A stretch of DNA of 45,601 bases from Bacteroidales bacterium M2 (GCA_001689415.1 LUJM01000112.1:20877-66477), one strand, 5' to 3'; positions 24,869-33,109 are shown, numbered from the stretch's first letter. A program made the numbers and translations. Notes: generated by a model not told the origin, from the sequence alone.

Positions 24869-25615
24869 ATGAGAAAACTTCTAACCCTTGTGCTTGGCGT
24901 TGCCGCATGTTTCGGTGCGTCGGCTCAGTATATCAGTCTGCAGCAGGGCACCACATTGGAATACAAGTCCACTTTGTATCAAGACAAAGACTCGATGACC
25001 CTCAATACTGTAGCCAAGATTTTAAGTGTTACCGAGGCCGACGGCGTTACCACCGTTCTCACTCAGAAGACTACACCTATGGAGAATACTCCATTAGGCG
25101 TGAAAACCGACACTACCACCACTGTATATACCGCTGCCGACAAGTCGACTAAATTCATTATGAGTACTGCCGAAGAAGCTAAGCAGGGCGTAATCAATAT
25201 GATTAAAATGCAGATTCAGGCATCGGGTCAGTCGGTGAGCGTGGCCGATATGGACGATTTAGTATCTTCAATCCGTGCCAAAGGCGAATTAAGCATTACT
25301 CTGAATCCCGATATGGCTGCCGGTACTAAACTTCCCAACAAGAACTTGCGTGTGTCGGTTGGTCAAGAAACCATGTCATATAATATTTGGGAGGCTAAAG
25401 TTGAAGGTACAGAAAGCGTTACAACACCCGCCGGTACTTTCGATTGCCTCAAGGTCAGCTTTGTCAACCGCATCAGCGCAGGCCCTGAAAACCAGAAAAT
25501 CAATGTCACAGAGTGGTTTGCTCCCGGCGTAGGCGCTGTGAAAATTCAGCAGACTCTCAAGGGTAAACCCGTTATGAACCAAGAGCTTGTCAAACTCGAT
25601 GTGCCGCAGAACTAA
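24869..25615 (+). CDS. Secreted TapB/DUF3108-like protein
   Basis: A 248-residue protein with a signal peptide (MRKLLTLVLGVAACFGASA before QY). The mature part is beta-rich, with LQQGTTLEYKS, then GTKLPNKNLRVSV and GTESVTTPAGTFDCLKVSF, then NVTEWFAPGVGAVKIQ. This is the pattern of the TapB/DUF3108 group of periplasmic or outer-membrane-facing proteins. The precise role is unknown. A strong terminator follows. Confidence 0.8.
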   Translation: MRKLLTLVLGVAACFGASAQYISLQQGTTLEYKSTLYQDKDSMTLNTVAKILSVTEADGVTTVLTQKTTPMENTPLGVKTDTTTTVYTAADKSTKFIMSTAEEAKQGVINMIKMQIQASGQSVSVADMDDLVSSIRAKGELSITLNPDMAAGTKLPNKNLRVSVGQETMSYNIWEAKVEGTESVTTPAGTFDCLKVSFVNRISAGPENQKINVTEWFAPGVGAVKIQQTLKGKPVMNQELVKLDVPQN

Positions 25616-25645
25616 TCTGCATTCGAAATAAATTACAAAAAAAAT

Positions 25646-25680
25646 AATCCAAACGGAGCATACCCGTTTGGATTTTTTTG
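25646..25680 (+). terminator. Rho-independent terminator of the TapB-like gene
   Basis: A perfect 11-bp stem AATCCAAACGG (25646-25656) / CCGTTTGGATT (25664-25674) with a 7-base loop is followed by five T residues. The next promoter box begins one base after the T tract. Confidence 0.93.
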
Positions 25681-25688
25681 TATCTTTG
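25681..25688 (+). promoter_or_regulatory. -7 box of the DUF1846 gene, very short leader
   Basis: TATCTTTG matches TAnnTTTG. The ATG is only 10 bases downstream, so the transcript would have few or no leader bases. No good -33 TTTG is at the normal spacing; the region is taken up by the terminator. Confidence 0.6.
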
Positions 25689-25697
25689 TGTCCCGTT

Positions 25698-27164
25698 ATG
25701 AAATACGGTTTTGACAACGAGAAATATCTCAGAATTCAGTCGGAGCATATCCGCGAACGTATTGCCCAGTTTGGCAATAAGCTCTACCTCGAGTTGGGAG
25801 GTAAACTTTTCGATGATTTTCATGCAAGCCGCGTCTTGCCGGGATTCCAGCCCGACAGTAAACTTCGTATGCTTGCTCAGCTTGCCGACAAGGCGGAAAT
25901 TGTCATCGTTATCAGCGCTAAAGATATCGAACAGAATAAGGTTCGCAGCGACCTCGGCATCACATATGATGAGGATGTTCTGAGGCTGCGCGAGGCCTTC
26001 CGCGACCGTGGTTTTGTGGTCGGTTCGGTGGTGATTACCCATTATAATGGTCAGACAAGCGCCGATGCTTTCCGTCGCAAACTTGAGCGCATGGGTATCG
26101 TTACCTATATCCATTATACTATCGAGGGATATCCTACCAACGTCGACCTCATCGATTCCGACGAGGGCTTTGGCCGTAACGACTATATCCGCATATCGCG
26201 CCCATTGGTAATTGTTACAGCCCCCGGCCCCGGCAGCGGTAAAATGGCAGTTTGCCTGAGCCAGCTTTACAACGAGCATAAGCGCGGTGTCGAAGCCGGA
26301 TACGCAAAGTTCGAGACTTTTCCTGTGTGGAGTCTGCCTCTGAAGCACCCTGTGAATATTGCATACGAGGCTGCTACTGCCGACCTCAACGATGTGAATA
26401 TGATCGACCCGTTTCACCTCGAAGCCTACGGCAAGACTGCTATAAACTACAATCGCGACATCGAGATTTTCCCGGTGCTCAATGCACTCTTCGAAGGCAT
26501 CTATGGAGAGAACCCTTATAAGTCGCCTACCGATATGGGCGTGAATATGGTTGGTTTCTGTATCAACGACGATGATGTTTGCTGCAAGGCGTCGCGCGAC
26601 GAGATTATCAGGCGATATTTCACCGCGCTAAACCGTATGGCGCAAGGCGAAGGCAACGAAGCCGAGGTAAACAAAATCGCTCTTTTGCTCAAACAGTCGA
26701 AAATCGAAATCAGCAGTCGTCTTCCGGTTGGTGCTGCTCGCGAACGTGCCGAACGTTCGGGCCGCCCGTCCTCGGCTATCGAACTTGCCGACGGTACGAT
26801 TATTACCGCTGAAACAAGCGACCTGCTCGGCCCGAGTGCAGCGCTCATTCTCAACGCTATCAAATATCTTGCCGGTATCGATCACAAGGAAAAACTCATA
26901 CCTCAGGAGATGATTGAGCCGATTCAAAAGACCAAAACCGAATACCTGCGCAGCCGCAATCCGCGCCTGCATACCGACGAGGTGCTGGTGGCTCTCTCTG
27001 TGCTCAGTACTCGTGTAGAGAACTGCCGCCTCGCTCTCGAGCAACTGCCTAAACTCTACGGCTGCCAGGCGCACTCTACTGTGATGCTCGGTGAGATCGA
27101 CCATAAGATTTTCAACAAACTCGGCGTAGGCCTCACCTGCGACCCCGCTTTCAAGAAAAGATAA
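25698..27164 (+). CDS. DUF1846 (UPF0371) protein
   Basis: 488 residues from the ATG at 25698; an upstream in-frame ATG (25668) would lie in the terminator hairpin. The N-terminus GFDNEKYLRIQSEHIRERI and the glycine-rich APGPGSGKMAVCLSQLYNEH (about residues 176-195) match the DUF1846 family, which occurs in many anaerobes and Firmicutes. The fold has a nucleotide-binding-like first half. The biochemical role is not established. The protein is soluble and cytosolic, with no signal or membrane segment. It is flanked by terminators on both sides, so it is transcribed alone. Confidence 0.88.
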   Translation: MKYGFDNEKYLRIQSEHIRERIAQFGNKLYLELGGKLFDDFHASRVLPGFQPDSKLRMLAQLADKAEIVIVISAKDIEQNKVRSDLGITYDEDVLRLREAFRDRGFVVGSVVITHYNGQTSADAFRRKLERMGIVTYIHYTIEGYPTNVDLIDSDEGFGRNDYIRISRPLVIVTAPGPGSGKMAVCLSQLYNEHKRGVEAGYAKFETFPVWSLPLKHPVNIAYEAATADLNDVNMIDPFHLEAYGKTAINYNRDIEIFPVLNALFEGIYGENPYKSPTDMGVNMVGFCINDDDVCCKASRDEIIRRYFTALNRMAQGEGNEAEVNKIALLLKQSKIEISSRLPVGAARERAERSGRPSSAIELADGTIITAETSDLLGPSAALILNAIKYLAGIDHKEKLIPQEMIEPIQKTKTEYLRSRNPRLHTDEVLVALSVLSTRVENCRLALEQLPKLYGCQAHSTVMLGEIDHKIFNKLGVGLTCDPAFKKR

Positions 27165-27190
27165 TACGAAGAGTATTCAAAGTATAGACG

Positions 27191-27236
27191 TTACACCCAA
27201 TTTTGCACCTAAACTGCAATATTGGGTGTAATTTAT
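27191..27236 (+). terminator. Long hairpin after the DUF1846 gene
   Basis: 17-base arms (27191-27207 and 27215-27231) pair with one mismatch around a 7-base loop, and a weak ATTTATA tail follows. It lies 26 bases after the stop codon, so it is probably a terminator. Confidence 0.65.
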
Positions 27237-27264
27237 ATATGCTATACATAAGGAAATTACAGCT

Positions 27265-27864
27265 ATGGGAGAATATACTAAGGACAGCCCTACCCGGCAG
27301 CATAAAGACAATATGACCATGGCTGATAATAATGGCGAAACGATATTCGAATGTAATTTTACGGATGCATCTCTTTTCGACAGATTATCAGTCTGGTGTT
27401 TTAGCGTAGGCATGATATTGGTTTTTGCATTTATTCCCAAGCATGGATATGCATATCTCTTTGCTATCATCTTCAGCCTGATTTACGTGCTTGTTCCCTT
27501 ATGTTTTGAGTTCATGATATATATGATACGGAAACGTAGCTTCATCAAACTTACAGATAACAATGAAATTTTGGTGAAACGTTGGATGTGCCGCAGCAAG
27601 TCATTTCCCATCGACAAGATAGAGAGCATACGCGTTGTAGATTTTGCTCGAACCAATACCGATAAGCTGACTCGTGACTATATGCTTCCAATGCCAATGG
27701 GCAAAGTAGATTTATATCCGTCGAACGGAGTCATAGTATTCTTTGACCGGAAATGGATAAAAAGTGTTCGCCCTATCTTTTTCAATCCCGCATATCCAGA
27801 GAAGTTCGCAACGGCTCTTGCCAAGAAATCGGGCAAACCCGTGTATAACAGCCAACAGGATTAG
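27265..27864 (+). CDS. Membrane protein with PH-like C-terminus (unrecognised)
   Basis: A 199-residue protein. Two membrane segments lie at about 44-60 and 66-88 (FSVGMILVFAFIPKHG, then FAIIFSLIYVLVPLCFEFMIYMI). A cytosolic C-terminal half with alternating strands and charges (IKLTDNNEILVKRWMCRSKS) resembles bacterial PH-like domains. An ATG at 27313 could also start the protein. I do not recognise a specific family. It stands alone between the long hairpin and a 405-base intergenic region. Confidence 0.6.
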   Translation: MGEYTKDSPTRQHKDNMTMADNNGETIFECNFTDASLFDRLSVWCFSVGMILVFAFIPKHGYAYLFAIIFSLIYVLVPLCFEFMIYMIRKRSFIKLTDNNEILVKRWMCRSKSFPIDKIESIRVVDFARTNTDKLTRDYMLPMPMGKVDLYPSNGVIVFFDRKWIKSVRPIFFNPAYPEKFATALAKKSGKPVYNSQQD

Positions 27865-27938
27865 CCTTAGCCATACGTGCAATGGCGCCGAACGGCCAAA
27901 TACGCTGCCCAAACCATAATCCGGGTCTCAACACACAT

Positions 27939-28027
27939 ATGCTCGAAGAGCATTACTTTACATAACCCCGGCATTACGAAGTTTGCCGGGGTGTGCCACG
28001 CCTCAGCCGAATAGTGTCGAAGACACT
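27939..28027. repeat. Row of three hairpins
   Basis: ATGCTC-GAA-GAGCAT (27939-27953), ACCCCGGCA/TGCCGGGGT with a 10-base loop (27965-27992), and AGTGTC-GAA-GACACT (28013-28027). Two of the three have the same GAA loop. Confidence 0.6.
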
Positions 28028-28146
28028 GCCCATTACACTTAGAGCCAAGCAGCTATCGCATTAAAAACCATTACCTAAATCATAAAACTGTCCTCTAAAG
28101 AGGTCGTATTAGCCCAATTAGTCCAACCATTTAGTAGAAAGTAATA

Positions 28147-28182
28147 TTTTTGTCCCCTGCGTTGAGCTTTAGCGAAACACCC
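28147..28182. repeat. Dispersed 36-base intergenic repeat, copy A
   Basis: TTTTTGTC, four variable bases, then GCGTTGAGCTTTAGCGAAAC and ACCC. Thirty of 36 bases match copy B at 45219-45254, in the same orientation. Both copies lie in gene-free DNA downstream of plus-strand genes. Confidence 0.7.
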
Positions 28183-28217
28183 AATCATTGCGCATTTCCG
28201 CATGCCGGTACAAGATT

Positions 28218-28253
28218 AAAAAACAGGTCGACCGATTGGCCGACCTGTTTTTT
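28218..28253. terminator. Bidirectional terminator between converging genes
   Basis: 13-base perfect arms AAAAAACAGGTCG and CGACCTGTTTTTT surround a 10-base loop, so there is a U tract in both directions. On the minus strand it follows the oadB stop codon by 16 bases. Confidence 0.9.
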
Positions 28254-28269
28254 TAATGGTAGGGATTAC

Positions 28270-29427
28270 TTAGGCAAGGAAGCCGAGAAGTACACCGGCG
28301 GCAACTGCCGAACCGATTACACCGGCCACGTTGGGACCCATAGCGTGCATCAGCAGGTAGTTGGTCGGGTCGTACTCCAGACCGAGGTTGTTGGAGATAC
28401 GGGCCGACATAGGCACTGCCGATACACCGGCATTACCGATAAGCGGGTTGATCTTCTTGCTATTGGGCAATACAAGGTTGAAGAGCTTCACAAACAGCAC
28501 ACCGCTCGATGATGCGATGATAAATGCCATGAAACCAAGTATGAAGATGAAGATTGTCTGCGGAGTAAGGAACTGCGAAGCCTGGGTAGAGGCACCTACA
28601 GTCATACCGAGCAGGATAGTTACGATATCGGTAAGGGCGTTCGATGCTGTCTTGGCAAGGCGTGTGGTAACACCGCACTCACGGAGCAGGTTGCCGAAGA
28701 AGAGCATACCGAGCAGAGGAATACCCGAGGGTACCACGAAGCAAGTGAGCAACATACCGACAATCGGGAAGATAATCTTCTCGTTTTGCGACACGGCGCG
28801 GGCCGGTTTCATCTTGATAAGGCGCTCTTTCTTGGTGGTGAACAAACGCATCAACGGCGGCTGAATCACAGGCACGAGGGCCATATATGAGTATGCCGAT
28901 ACCGCGATTGCGCCCATCAGGTTGGGTGCGAGTTTAGATGAAAGGAAGATAGCTGTGGGGCCGTCGGCACCGCCGATGATAGCGATAGCACCTGCCTGGT
29001 CGGGCGAGAAGCCGAGGGCAAGAGCAACCATGTAGGCACCAAAGATACCGAACTGTGCGGCTGCACCGATGAGCATCAGCTTGGGGTTGGCGATAAGAGC
29101 TGAGAAGTCGGTCATTGCGCCGATGCCAAGGAAAATCAGCGGAGGATACCAGCCTGCCGATACACCGTTGTAGAGAATGTTGAGTACTGATCCTTCTTCA
29201 TAGATACCGATTTCAAGACCGGCCTCGGTGTTGAAGGGGATATTGCCGATAAGGATACCAAAGCCGATCGGAACAAGCAGCATGGGCTCGAAGTTCTTCT
29301 TTATGGCAAGCCAGATGAAGAACAGACCCACAGCCAGCATCACGAAGTTGCCGAACTGGGCATTGGCAAAACCGGTGAGTTCCCAGAACTGCACCAGATT
29401 TGATGAAATGAAATCTCCGAATGACAT
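28270..29427 (-). CDS. oadB: Sodium-translocating decarboxylase beta subunit (OadB/MmdB)
   Basis: 385 residues, very hydrophobic, with about nine or more membrane segments. The conserved GGADGPTAIF (152-161, Asp155) and NAGVSAVPMSARI near the C-terminus match the beta subunit that couples decarboxylation of the biotin-bound carboxyl group to sodium export. Here the operon with methylmalonyl-CoA epimerase and a carboxyltransferase indicates methylmalonyl-CoA decarboxylase rather than oxaloacetate decarboxylase. It is the last gene of the operon, and a terminator follows. It resides in the inner membrane. Confidence 0.93.
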   Translation of the reverse strand: MSFGDFISSNLVQFWELTGFANAQFGNFVMLAVGLFFIWLAIKKNFEPMLLVPIGFGILIGNIPFNTEAGLEIGIYEEGSVLNILYNGVSAGWYPPLIFLGIGAMTDFSALIANPKLMLIGAAAQFGIFGAYMVALALGFSPDQAGAIAIIGGADGPTAIFLSSKLAPNLMGAIAVSAYSYMALVPVIQPPLMRLFTTKKERLIKMKPARAVSQNEKIIFPIVGMLLTCFVVPSGIPLLGMLFFGNLLRECGVTTRLAKTASNALTDIVTILLGMTVGASTQASQFLTPQTIFIFILGFMAFIIASSSGVLFVKLFNLVLPNSKKINPLIGNAGVSAVPMSARISNNLGLEYDPTNYLLMHAMGPNVAGVIGSAVAAGVLLGFLA

Positions 29428-29447
29428 AGTGCGTGATGTTAATCGGA

Positions 29448-29882
29448 TTATTCGATAGTAATCAGGGTAGCACCTTCGAGTACTGAGTCACCGGGATTGA
29501 CGTTGACCGAAGCCACGCGGCCGTCGCGACCGGCGCGGATAGAGTTCTCCATTTTCATGGCCTCGAGCATAACGACTGTATCGCCTGCGCTTACAGTGTC
29601 GCCAACTTTGACTGCGATAGAAATAACCACGCCGGGCAGGGGGGCAACAACGCTACCCTTGCCGCCTGCTGCAGGCTTCGAAGCTATCACCTTTTCGCCG
29701 CTGGCTTTGCGGGGTGCGGGTGATGCTTTGGGGGTGCTTACTGTTACGCTTTTCGCCTTGGTCTGCTCGAGCTCTACTTTGTAGGGCACGCCGTTGACTT
29801 CGATCTGGGCGAAGTTGTCGTCTATATCGCCTACGGCTACTGTGTAGTTGTTGCCGTTGATTCTATACTTATATTCTTTCAT
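29448..29882 (-). CDS. mmdC: Biotin carboxyl carrier subunit of decarboxylase
   Basis: 144 residues. The C-terminal biotinyl domain has the motif EAMKMENS with the biotinylated Lys110, and is preceded by an alanine/proline/lysine-rich flexible linker (about 50-75). The N-terminal 45 residues form a small beta domain. Its role is to carry CO2 between the carboxyltransferase (MmdA) and the sodium-pump beta subunit. It lies 20 bases before oadB and 93 bases after the gamma subunit gene. I saw nothing notable in that 93-base gap. Confidence 0.93.
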   Translation of the reverse strand: MKEYKYRINGNNYTVAVGDIDDNFAQIEVNGVPYKVELEQTKAKSVTVSTPKASPAPRKASGEKVIASKPAAGGKGSVVAPLPGVVISIAVKVGDTVSAGDTVVMLEAMKMENSIRAGRDGRVASVNVNPGDSVLEGATLITIE

Positions 29883-29975
29883 TGTGTTTGAGTTGATTAA
29901 AATGTCAGCAACGAAGTGGTGGTACGGAGTTGGCGGTCGATAGCTGCTTGTTTCCGGCCATTTCCTTCATACTTG

Positions 29976-30896
29976 TTAGTTGTGCTTGTGGGTGGGAACC
30001 TGGCGAAGACCGTAGATCTTTGAGCTCCAGGGAGAGTAAGCACGTTTTACCTTGTTGATGGTAAGGATTGTGCTCTCGGTGTCGTGAGCGTTGAGGTGCT
30101 CGTAGAGTGCCATTGCGATAGCGGCAATTTCCTCGCCTGAGTCGTGCGAAGCGATTGTCTCGTCGGCCTCGTGCTTGCTTACACCGTGGGCACGCATCTT
30201 GTTCATCTTAGAGATAGCGGCACCGATTTTGCCTATGCCGTAGAACGACAGGCACAACAGCAGCAGGGCGCTGAATACGACAGCCATAGCCATAAGGGTC
30301 ATGGCGAAGCCGTTTTCGTCCTGTTCGGCGAATAGCTCGATTTTGTTGTTGGTGTCTTTGATGATGTTTGCGCTCGAGGGGGTGATGTAGTCATCATTGC
30401 CACCGGTGCGCACTGCCCATTCACCGGCACCGTCTTCGGTGCGTGCCCATGTCTGGTTGGGGAGCAGCGAGGCGGGAATCACAACCTCGTCGATAAGGGT
30501 CAAACCGTCGGCATCGTAGATACCAATCCAGTTGTCCTGGCCGGGGGTGAGGGTAAAGCTGGTGTGGAAAGTACCTTTGTTAGGCTCGCCGTCGGCAAAG
30601 AAGAGCACGTGCTGACGGGCCGGTATCTCGGTGTTGACGTCGCCGAGTGGTACGGGATATTTGCGAGGGTTAGCCTTGTCGTTGGTGAGATAGACACTCG
30701 AGATTTCAAGAGGGGCGAAGTTGGAATTGAACAACTCTACCCACGCTCCGCGATTGCCGTACTCATCGACGATGCTGTTGTCGTTGGAAACCATTACTTC
30801 GTTGATACGCAGAGCGCCTCGGCTCTGGGCATCGACTGCAACGGTGGCAACGAGTGCAAGAAGGGCTACGCTTATTGTCGTGAATATGCGTTTCAT
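29976..30896 (-). CDS. Lamin-tail domain fused to OadG-type gamma subunit
   Basis: 306 residues. A signal peptide (about 1-23, AVDA before QS) is followed by a lamin-tail-like beta domain (about 28-165: LRINEVMVSNDNSIVDEYGN, then WVELFN and DNWIGIYDADGLTLIDEV). One membrane helix comes next (197-221, FAMTLMAMAVVFSALLLLC), then a cytosolic segment of the OadG type. The OadG subunit normally is a small anchor (about 80 residues) that holds the decarboxylase complex together. Here it carries a 170-residue exported domain, which may contact other envelope parts. Such fusions occur in Bacteroidetes; the function of the extra domain is not known. Confidence 0.8.
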   Translation of the reverse strand: MKRIFTTISVALLALVATVAVDAQSRGALRINEVMVSNDNSIVDEYGNRGAWVELFNSNFAPLEISSVYLTNDKANPRKYPVPLGDVNTEIPARQHVLFFADGEPNKGTFHTSFTLTPGQDNWIGIYDADGLTLIDEVVIPASLLPNQTWARTEDGAGEWAVRTGGNDDYITPSSANIIKDTNNKIELFAEQDENGFAMTLMAMAVVFSALLLLCLSFYGIGKIGAAISKMNKMRAHGVSKHEADETIASHDSGEEIAAIAMALYEHLNAHDTESTILTINKVKRAYSPWSSKIYGLRQVPTHKHN

Positions 30897-30902
30897 ATTG
30901 AT

Positions 30903-32456
30903 TTACAGAGGTATGTTGCCGTGTTTCTTGGCGGGGTTTGTAACCTTTTTGGTAGCAAGCTGCTGCAGGGCGCGGATAACGCGGAAACGGGTGTTGCGAG
31001 GTTCGATAACGTCGTCGATATAGCCGTAGCGAGCTGCGTTGTAGGGGTTGCAGAATAGTTTGTTGTATTCTGCCTCGCGGTCTGCAAGTACCTTGGCGGG
31101 GTTGTCGCTTGCTTTTGCTTCTTTGGCGTAGAGTACTTCTACAGCGCCGGCACCACCCATAACGGCGATTTCGGCGGTAGGCCATGCGTAGTTCATGTCG
31201 CCGCGGAGCTGCTTGCAGCTCATCACGATATGGCTGCCACCGTAGCTCTTACGCAGGGTAACGGTAACTTTGGGTACTGTAGCTTCGCCGAAAGCGTAGA
31301 GCAGTTTGGCACCGTGGAGGATTACGCCGTTGTATTCCTGGCCTGTACCGGGAAGGAAGCCGGGTACGTCTACGAGGGTTACCAAAGGAATGTTGAATGC
31401 GTCGCAGAAGCGTACGAAGCGGGCACCCTTGCGCGATGCGTTGCTGTCGAGTACACCGGCGAGGAATTTGGGCTGGTTTGCAACGATACCTACGGCCTGA
31501 CCGTTGAAGCGGGCGAAACCTACGATGATGTTCTTTGCGTAGTCGGCCTGTACTTCAAGGAATTCGCCGTTGTCGACGATAGCGCCGATAACCTCGTACA
31601 TGTCGTAGGGTTTGTTGGGCGAATCGGGGATGATTTCGTTCAGGCTGTCTTCCAGACGGTCGATCGGGTCATTGCATTCAACCAGGGGAGCCTCTTCGAG
31701 GTTGTTCTGGGGAATGTATGTGAAGAGTTTGCGGATGATCTTGATTGCGTCTTCGCCGTCTTCGGCTGCAAAGTGGCATACGCCGCTCTTCTTAGAGTGT
31801 ACGTCGGCACCGCCGAGTTCTTCTTGGGTAACGTCTTCGCCGGTAACGGTCTTTACTACCTTCGGGCCGGTGAGGAACATGTAAGAGATGCCCTTGGCCA
31901 TGATAGTGAAGTCGGTTAGTGCGGGTGAGTAAACAGCACCGCCTGCGCAAGGACCGAGAATGGCTGAAATCTGGGGAATTACACCCGATGCCATGATGTT
32001 GCGCTGGAAGATTTCGGCATAGCCTGCAAGAGCGTTGATGCCTTCCTGGATACGTGCGCCGCCCGAGTCGTTAAGACCGATTACGGGTGCTCCCATCTTC
32101 ATAGCCATATCCATGACTTTGCAGATCTTCAGGGCCATTGTCTCGGAAAGACTGCCGCCGAATACGGTGAAGTCCTGAGCGAATACGTATACCAGACGGC
32201 CTTCGATTGTGCCGTAGCCGGTAACGACGCCGTCGCCGAGATATGATTTCTTTTCCTGACCGAAGTTTGTGCAACGGTGGCGGACAAACATGTCGAGCTC
32301 TTCAAACGATCCTTCGTCGAGGAGCTGTGCGATACGTTCGCGGGCTGTGTATTTGCCGCGTTCATGCTGTTTTTCGATGGCTTTTTCACCACCGCCGAGA
32401 CGCGCTTCGGCGCGAAGCTCGATGAGTTCTTTTACTTTTTCGAGTTGGCTGCTCAT
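30903..32456 (-). CDS. mmdA: Methylmalonyl-CoA decarboxylase carboxyltransferase subunit
   Basis: 517 residues, a typical acyl-CoA carboxyltransferase length with N- and C-terminal crotonase-fold halves. Signatures are GGARIQEG, ILGPCAGGAVYSPAL and SYGGSHIVMSCKQLRGD. It transfers the carboxyl of (S)-methylmalonyl-CoA to carrier biotin, giving propionyl-CoA, the last carbon step in propionate formation. Neighbouring epimerase, gamma, carrier and beta genes make the assignment to the decarboxylase rather than to propionyl-CoA carboxylase likely. A 174-base leader with a hairpin separates it from mce. Confidence 0.92.
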   Translation of the reverse strand: MSSQLEKVKELIELRAEARLGGGEKAIEKQHERGKYTARERIAQLLDEGSFEELDMFVRHRCTNFGQEKKSYLGDGVVTGYGTIEGRLVYVFAQDFTVFGGSLSETMALKICKVMDMAMKMGAPVIGLNDSGGARIQEGINALAGYAEIFQRNIMASGVIPQISAILGPCAGGAVYSPALTDFTIMAKGISYMFLTGPKVVKTVTGEDVTQEELGGADVHSKKSGVCHFAAEDGEDAIKIIRKLFTYIPQNNLEEAPLVECNDPIDRLEDSLNEIIPDSPNKPYDMYEVIGAIVDNGEFLEVQADYAKNIIVGFARFNGQAVGIVANQPKFLAGVLDSNASRKGARFVRFCDAFNIPLVTLVDVPGFLPGTGQEYNGVILHGAKLLYAFGEATVPKVTVTLRKSYGGSHIVMSCKQLRGDMNYAWPTAEIAVMGGAGAVEVLYAKEAKASDNPAKVLADREAEYNKLFCNPYNAARYGYIDDVIEPRNTRFRVIRALQQLATKKVTNPAKKHGNIPL

Positions 32457-32479
32457 AGTTGTGTTAAAAAAACGCTAAG

Positions 32480-32521
32480 CGACTGTAGACGCGGCCGTTT
32501 GGATTGGGGCGCCTGCAGTCG
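32480..32521 (-). promoter_or_regulatory. Hairpin in the mce-mmdA gap
   Basis: 13-base arms (32480-32492 and 32509-32521) pair on the minus strand with two G-U pairs around a 16-base loop. The mmdA start lies about 24 bases further, after a run of seven T residues. This may be a processing or attenuation structure; a terminator is less likely because 7 bases separate the stem from the T run. Confidence 0.4.
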
Positions 32522-32630
32522 TTGGTAGCCTGTGGTTATATACTGTCAACTTCCGGTTTCGAAAGTTAATGGTTTATTCTTTGTGATTACTGCGATGCCT
32601 TTGACCGTGGCCTATGGCATCGAACTGAAT

Positions 32631-33050
32631 TTATTTGTTGGGGTCCTCGCAGAGTTCTACAAGGGTACCTACAGTCGATTTCGGGTGAAGGAAAGCGATG
32701 TTGAGGCCTTCAGCACCTTTGCGGGGTGCTTTGTCGATCAGGCGGCAACCTTTGCCTTCGAGTTCGCCGAGGGCGTTGGCTACGCCGTCTTCAACTGCGA
32801 ATGCAATGTGCTGGATACCGCCGCGGCCACCGTTGGCTGCGATGAATTTGCTGATTGCGCTGTCGTCGGCTGTGCCTTCGAGAAGTTCGATTTTGGTCTG
32901 ACCTACGTTGAAGAATGCTGTGCGCACTTTCTGATCAGGTACTTCTTCGATTGCGAAGCATTTGAAGCCCAGCATATTTTCGTAGAAAGGAATGGCCTCG
33001 TCAAGCGAGGGTACGGCGATGCCGATGTGTTCGATATGTGATATATCCAT
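32631..33050 (-). CDS. mce: Methylmalonyl-CoA epimerase
   Basis: 139 residues, a vicinal-oxygen-chelate family protein. The metal-site pattern is visible: EHIGIAV (His8), GGIQHIAFAVED (His81) and GTLVELCED (Glu132). It interconverts (R)- and (S)-methylmalonyl-CoA, giving the isomer that MmdA can use. It is the first gene of the propionate operon, with its own -7 box and an Lrp-type regulator just upstream. Confidence 0.95.
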   Translation of the reverse strand: MDISHIEHIGIAVPSLDEAIPFYENMLGFKCFAIEEVPDQKVRTAFFNVGQTKIELLEGTADDSAISKFIAANGGRGGIQHIAFAVEDGVANALGELEGKGCRLIDKAPRKGAEGLNIAFLHPKSTVGTLVELCEDPNK

Positions 33051-33088
33051 GGTGTATGTGATAATTTAAGTTTCTGTTTATTACAGTG

Positions 33089-33096
33089 CAAATTTA
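33089..33096 (-). promoter_or_regulatory. -7 box of the mce-mmd operon
   Basis: The minus strand reads TAAATTTG, 38 bases before the mce ATG. The expected -33 position falls in the T tract of the lrp terminator and has only a weak match. Confidence 0.55.
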
Positions 33097-33109
33097 CACA
33101 AAATGTCGA

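Larger units (their letters stand above)
27865..28269. other. 405-base intergenic region with several hairpins and repeats
   Basis: No gene is evident in this stretch between converging genes. It holds three hairpins in a row (27939-28027), an AAAAACCATTACCTAAA stretch near 28063 that resembles 61-77, a 36-base dispersed element at 28147-28182, and the bidirectional terminator at 28218-28253. Confidence 0.7.

Noticed and set aside
27939..28027. CRISPR-like array
   Set aside because: The hairpins are not identical repeats with regular spacers, and no cas gene is nearby.
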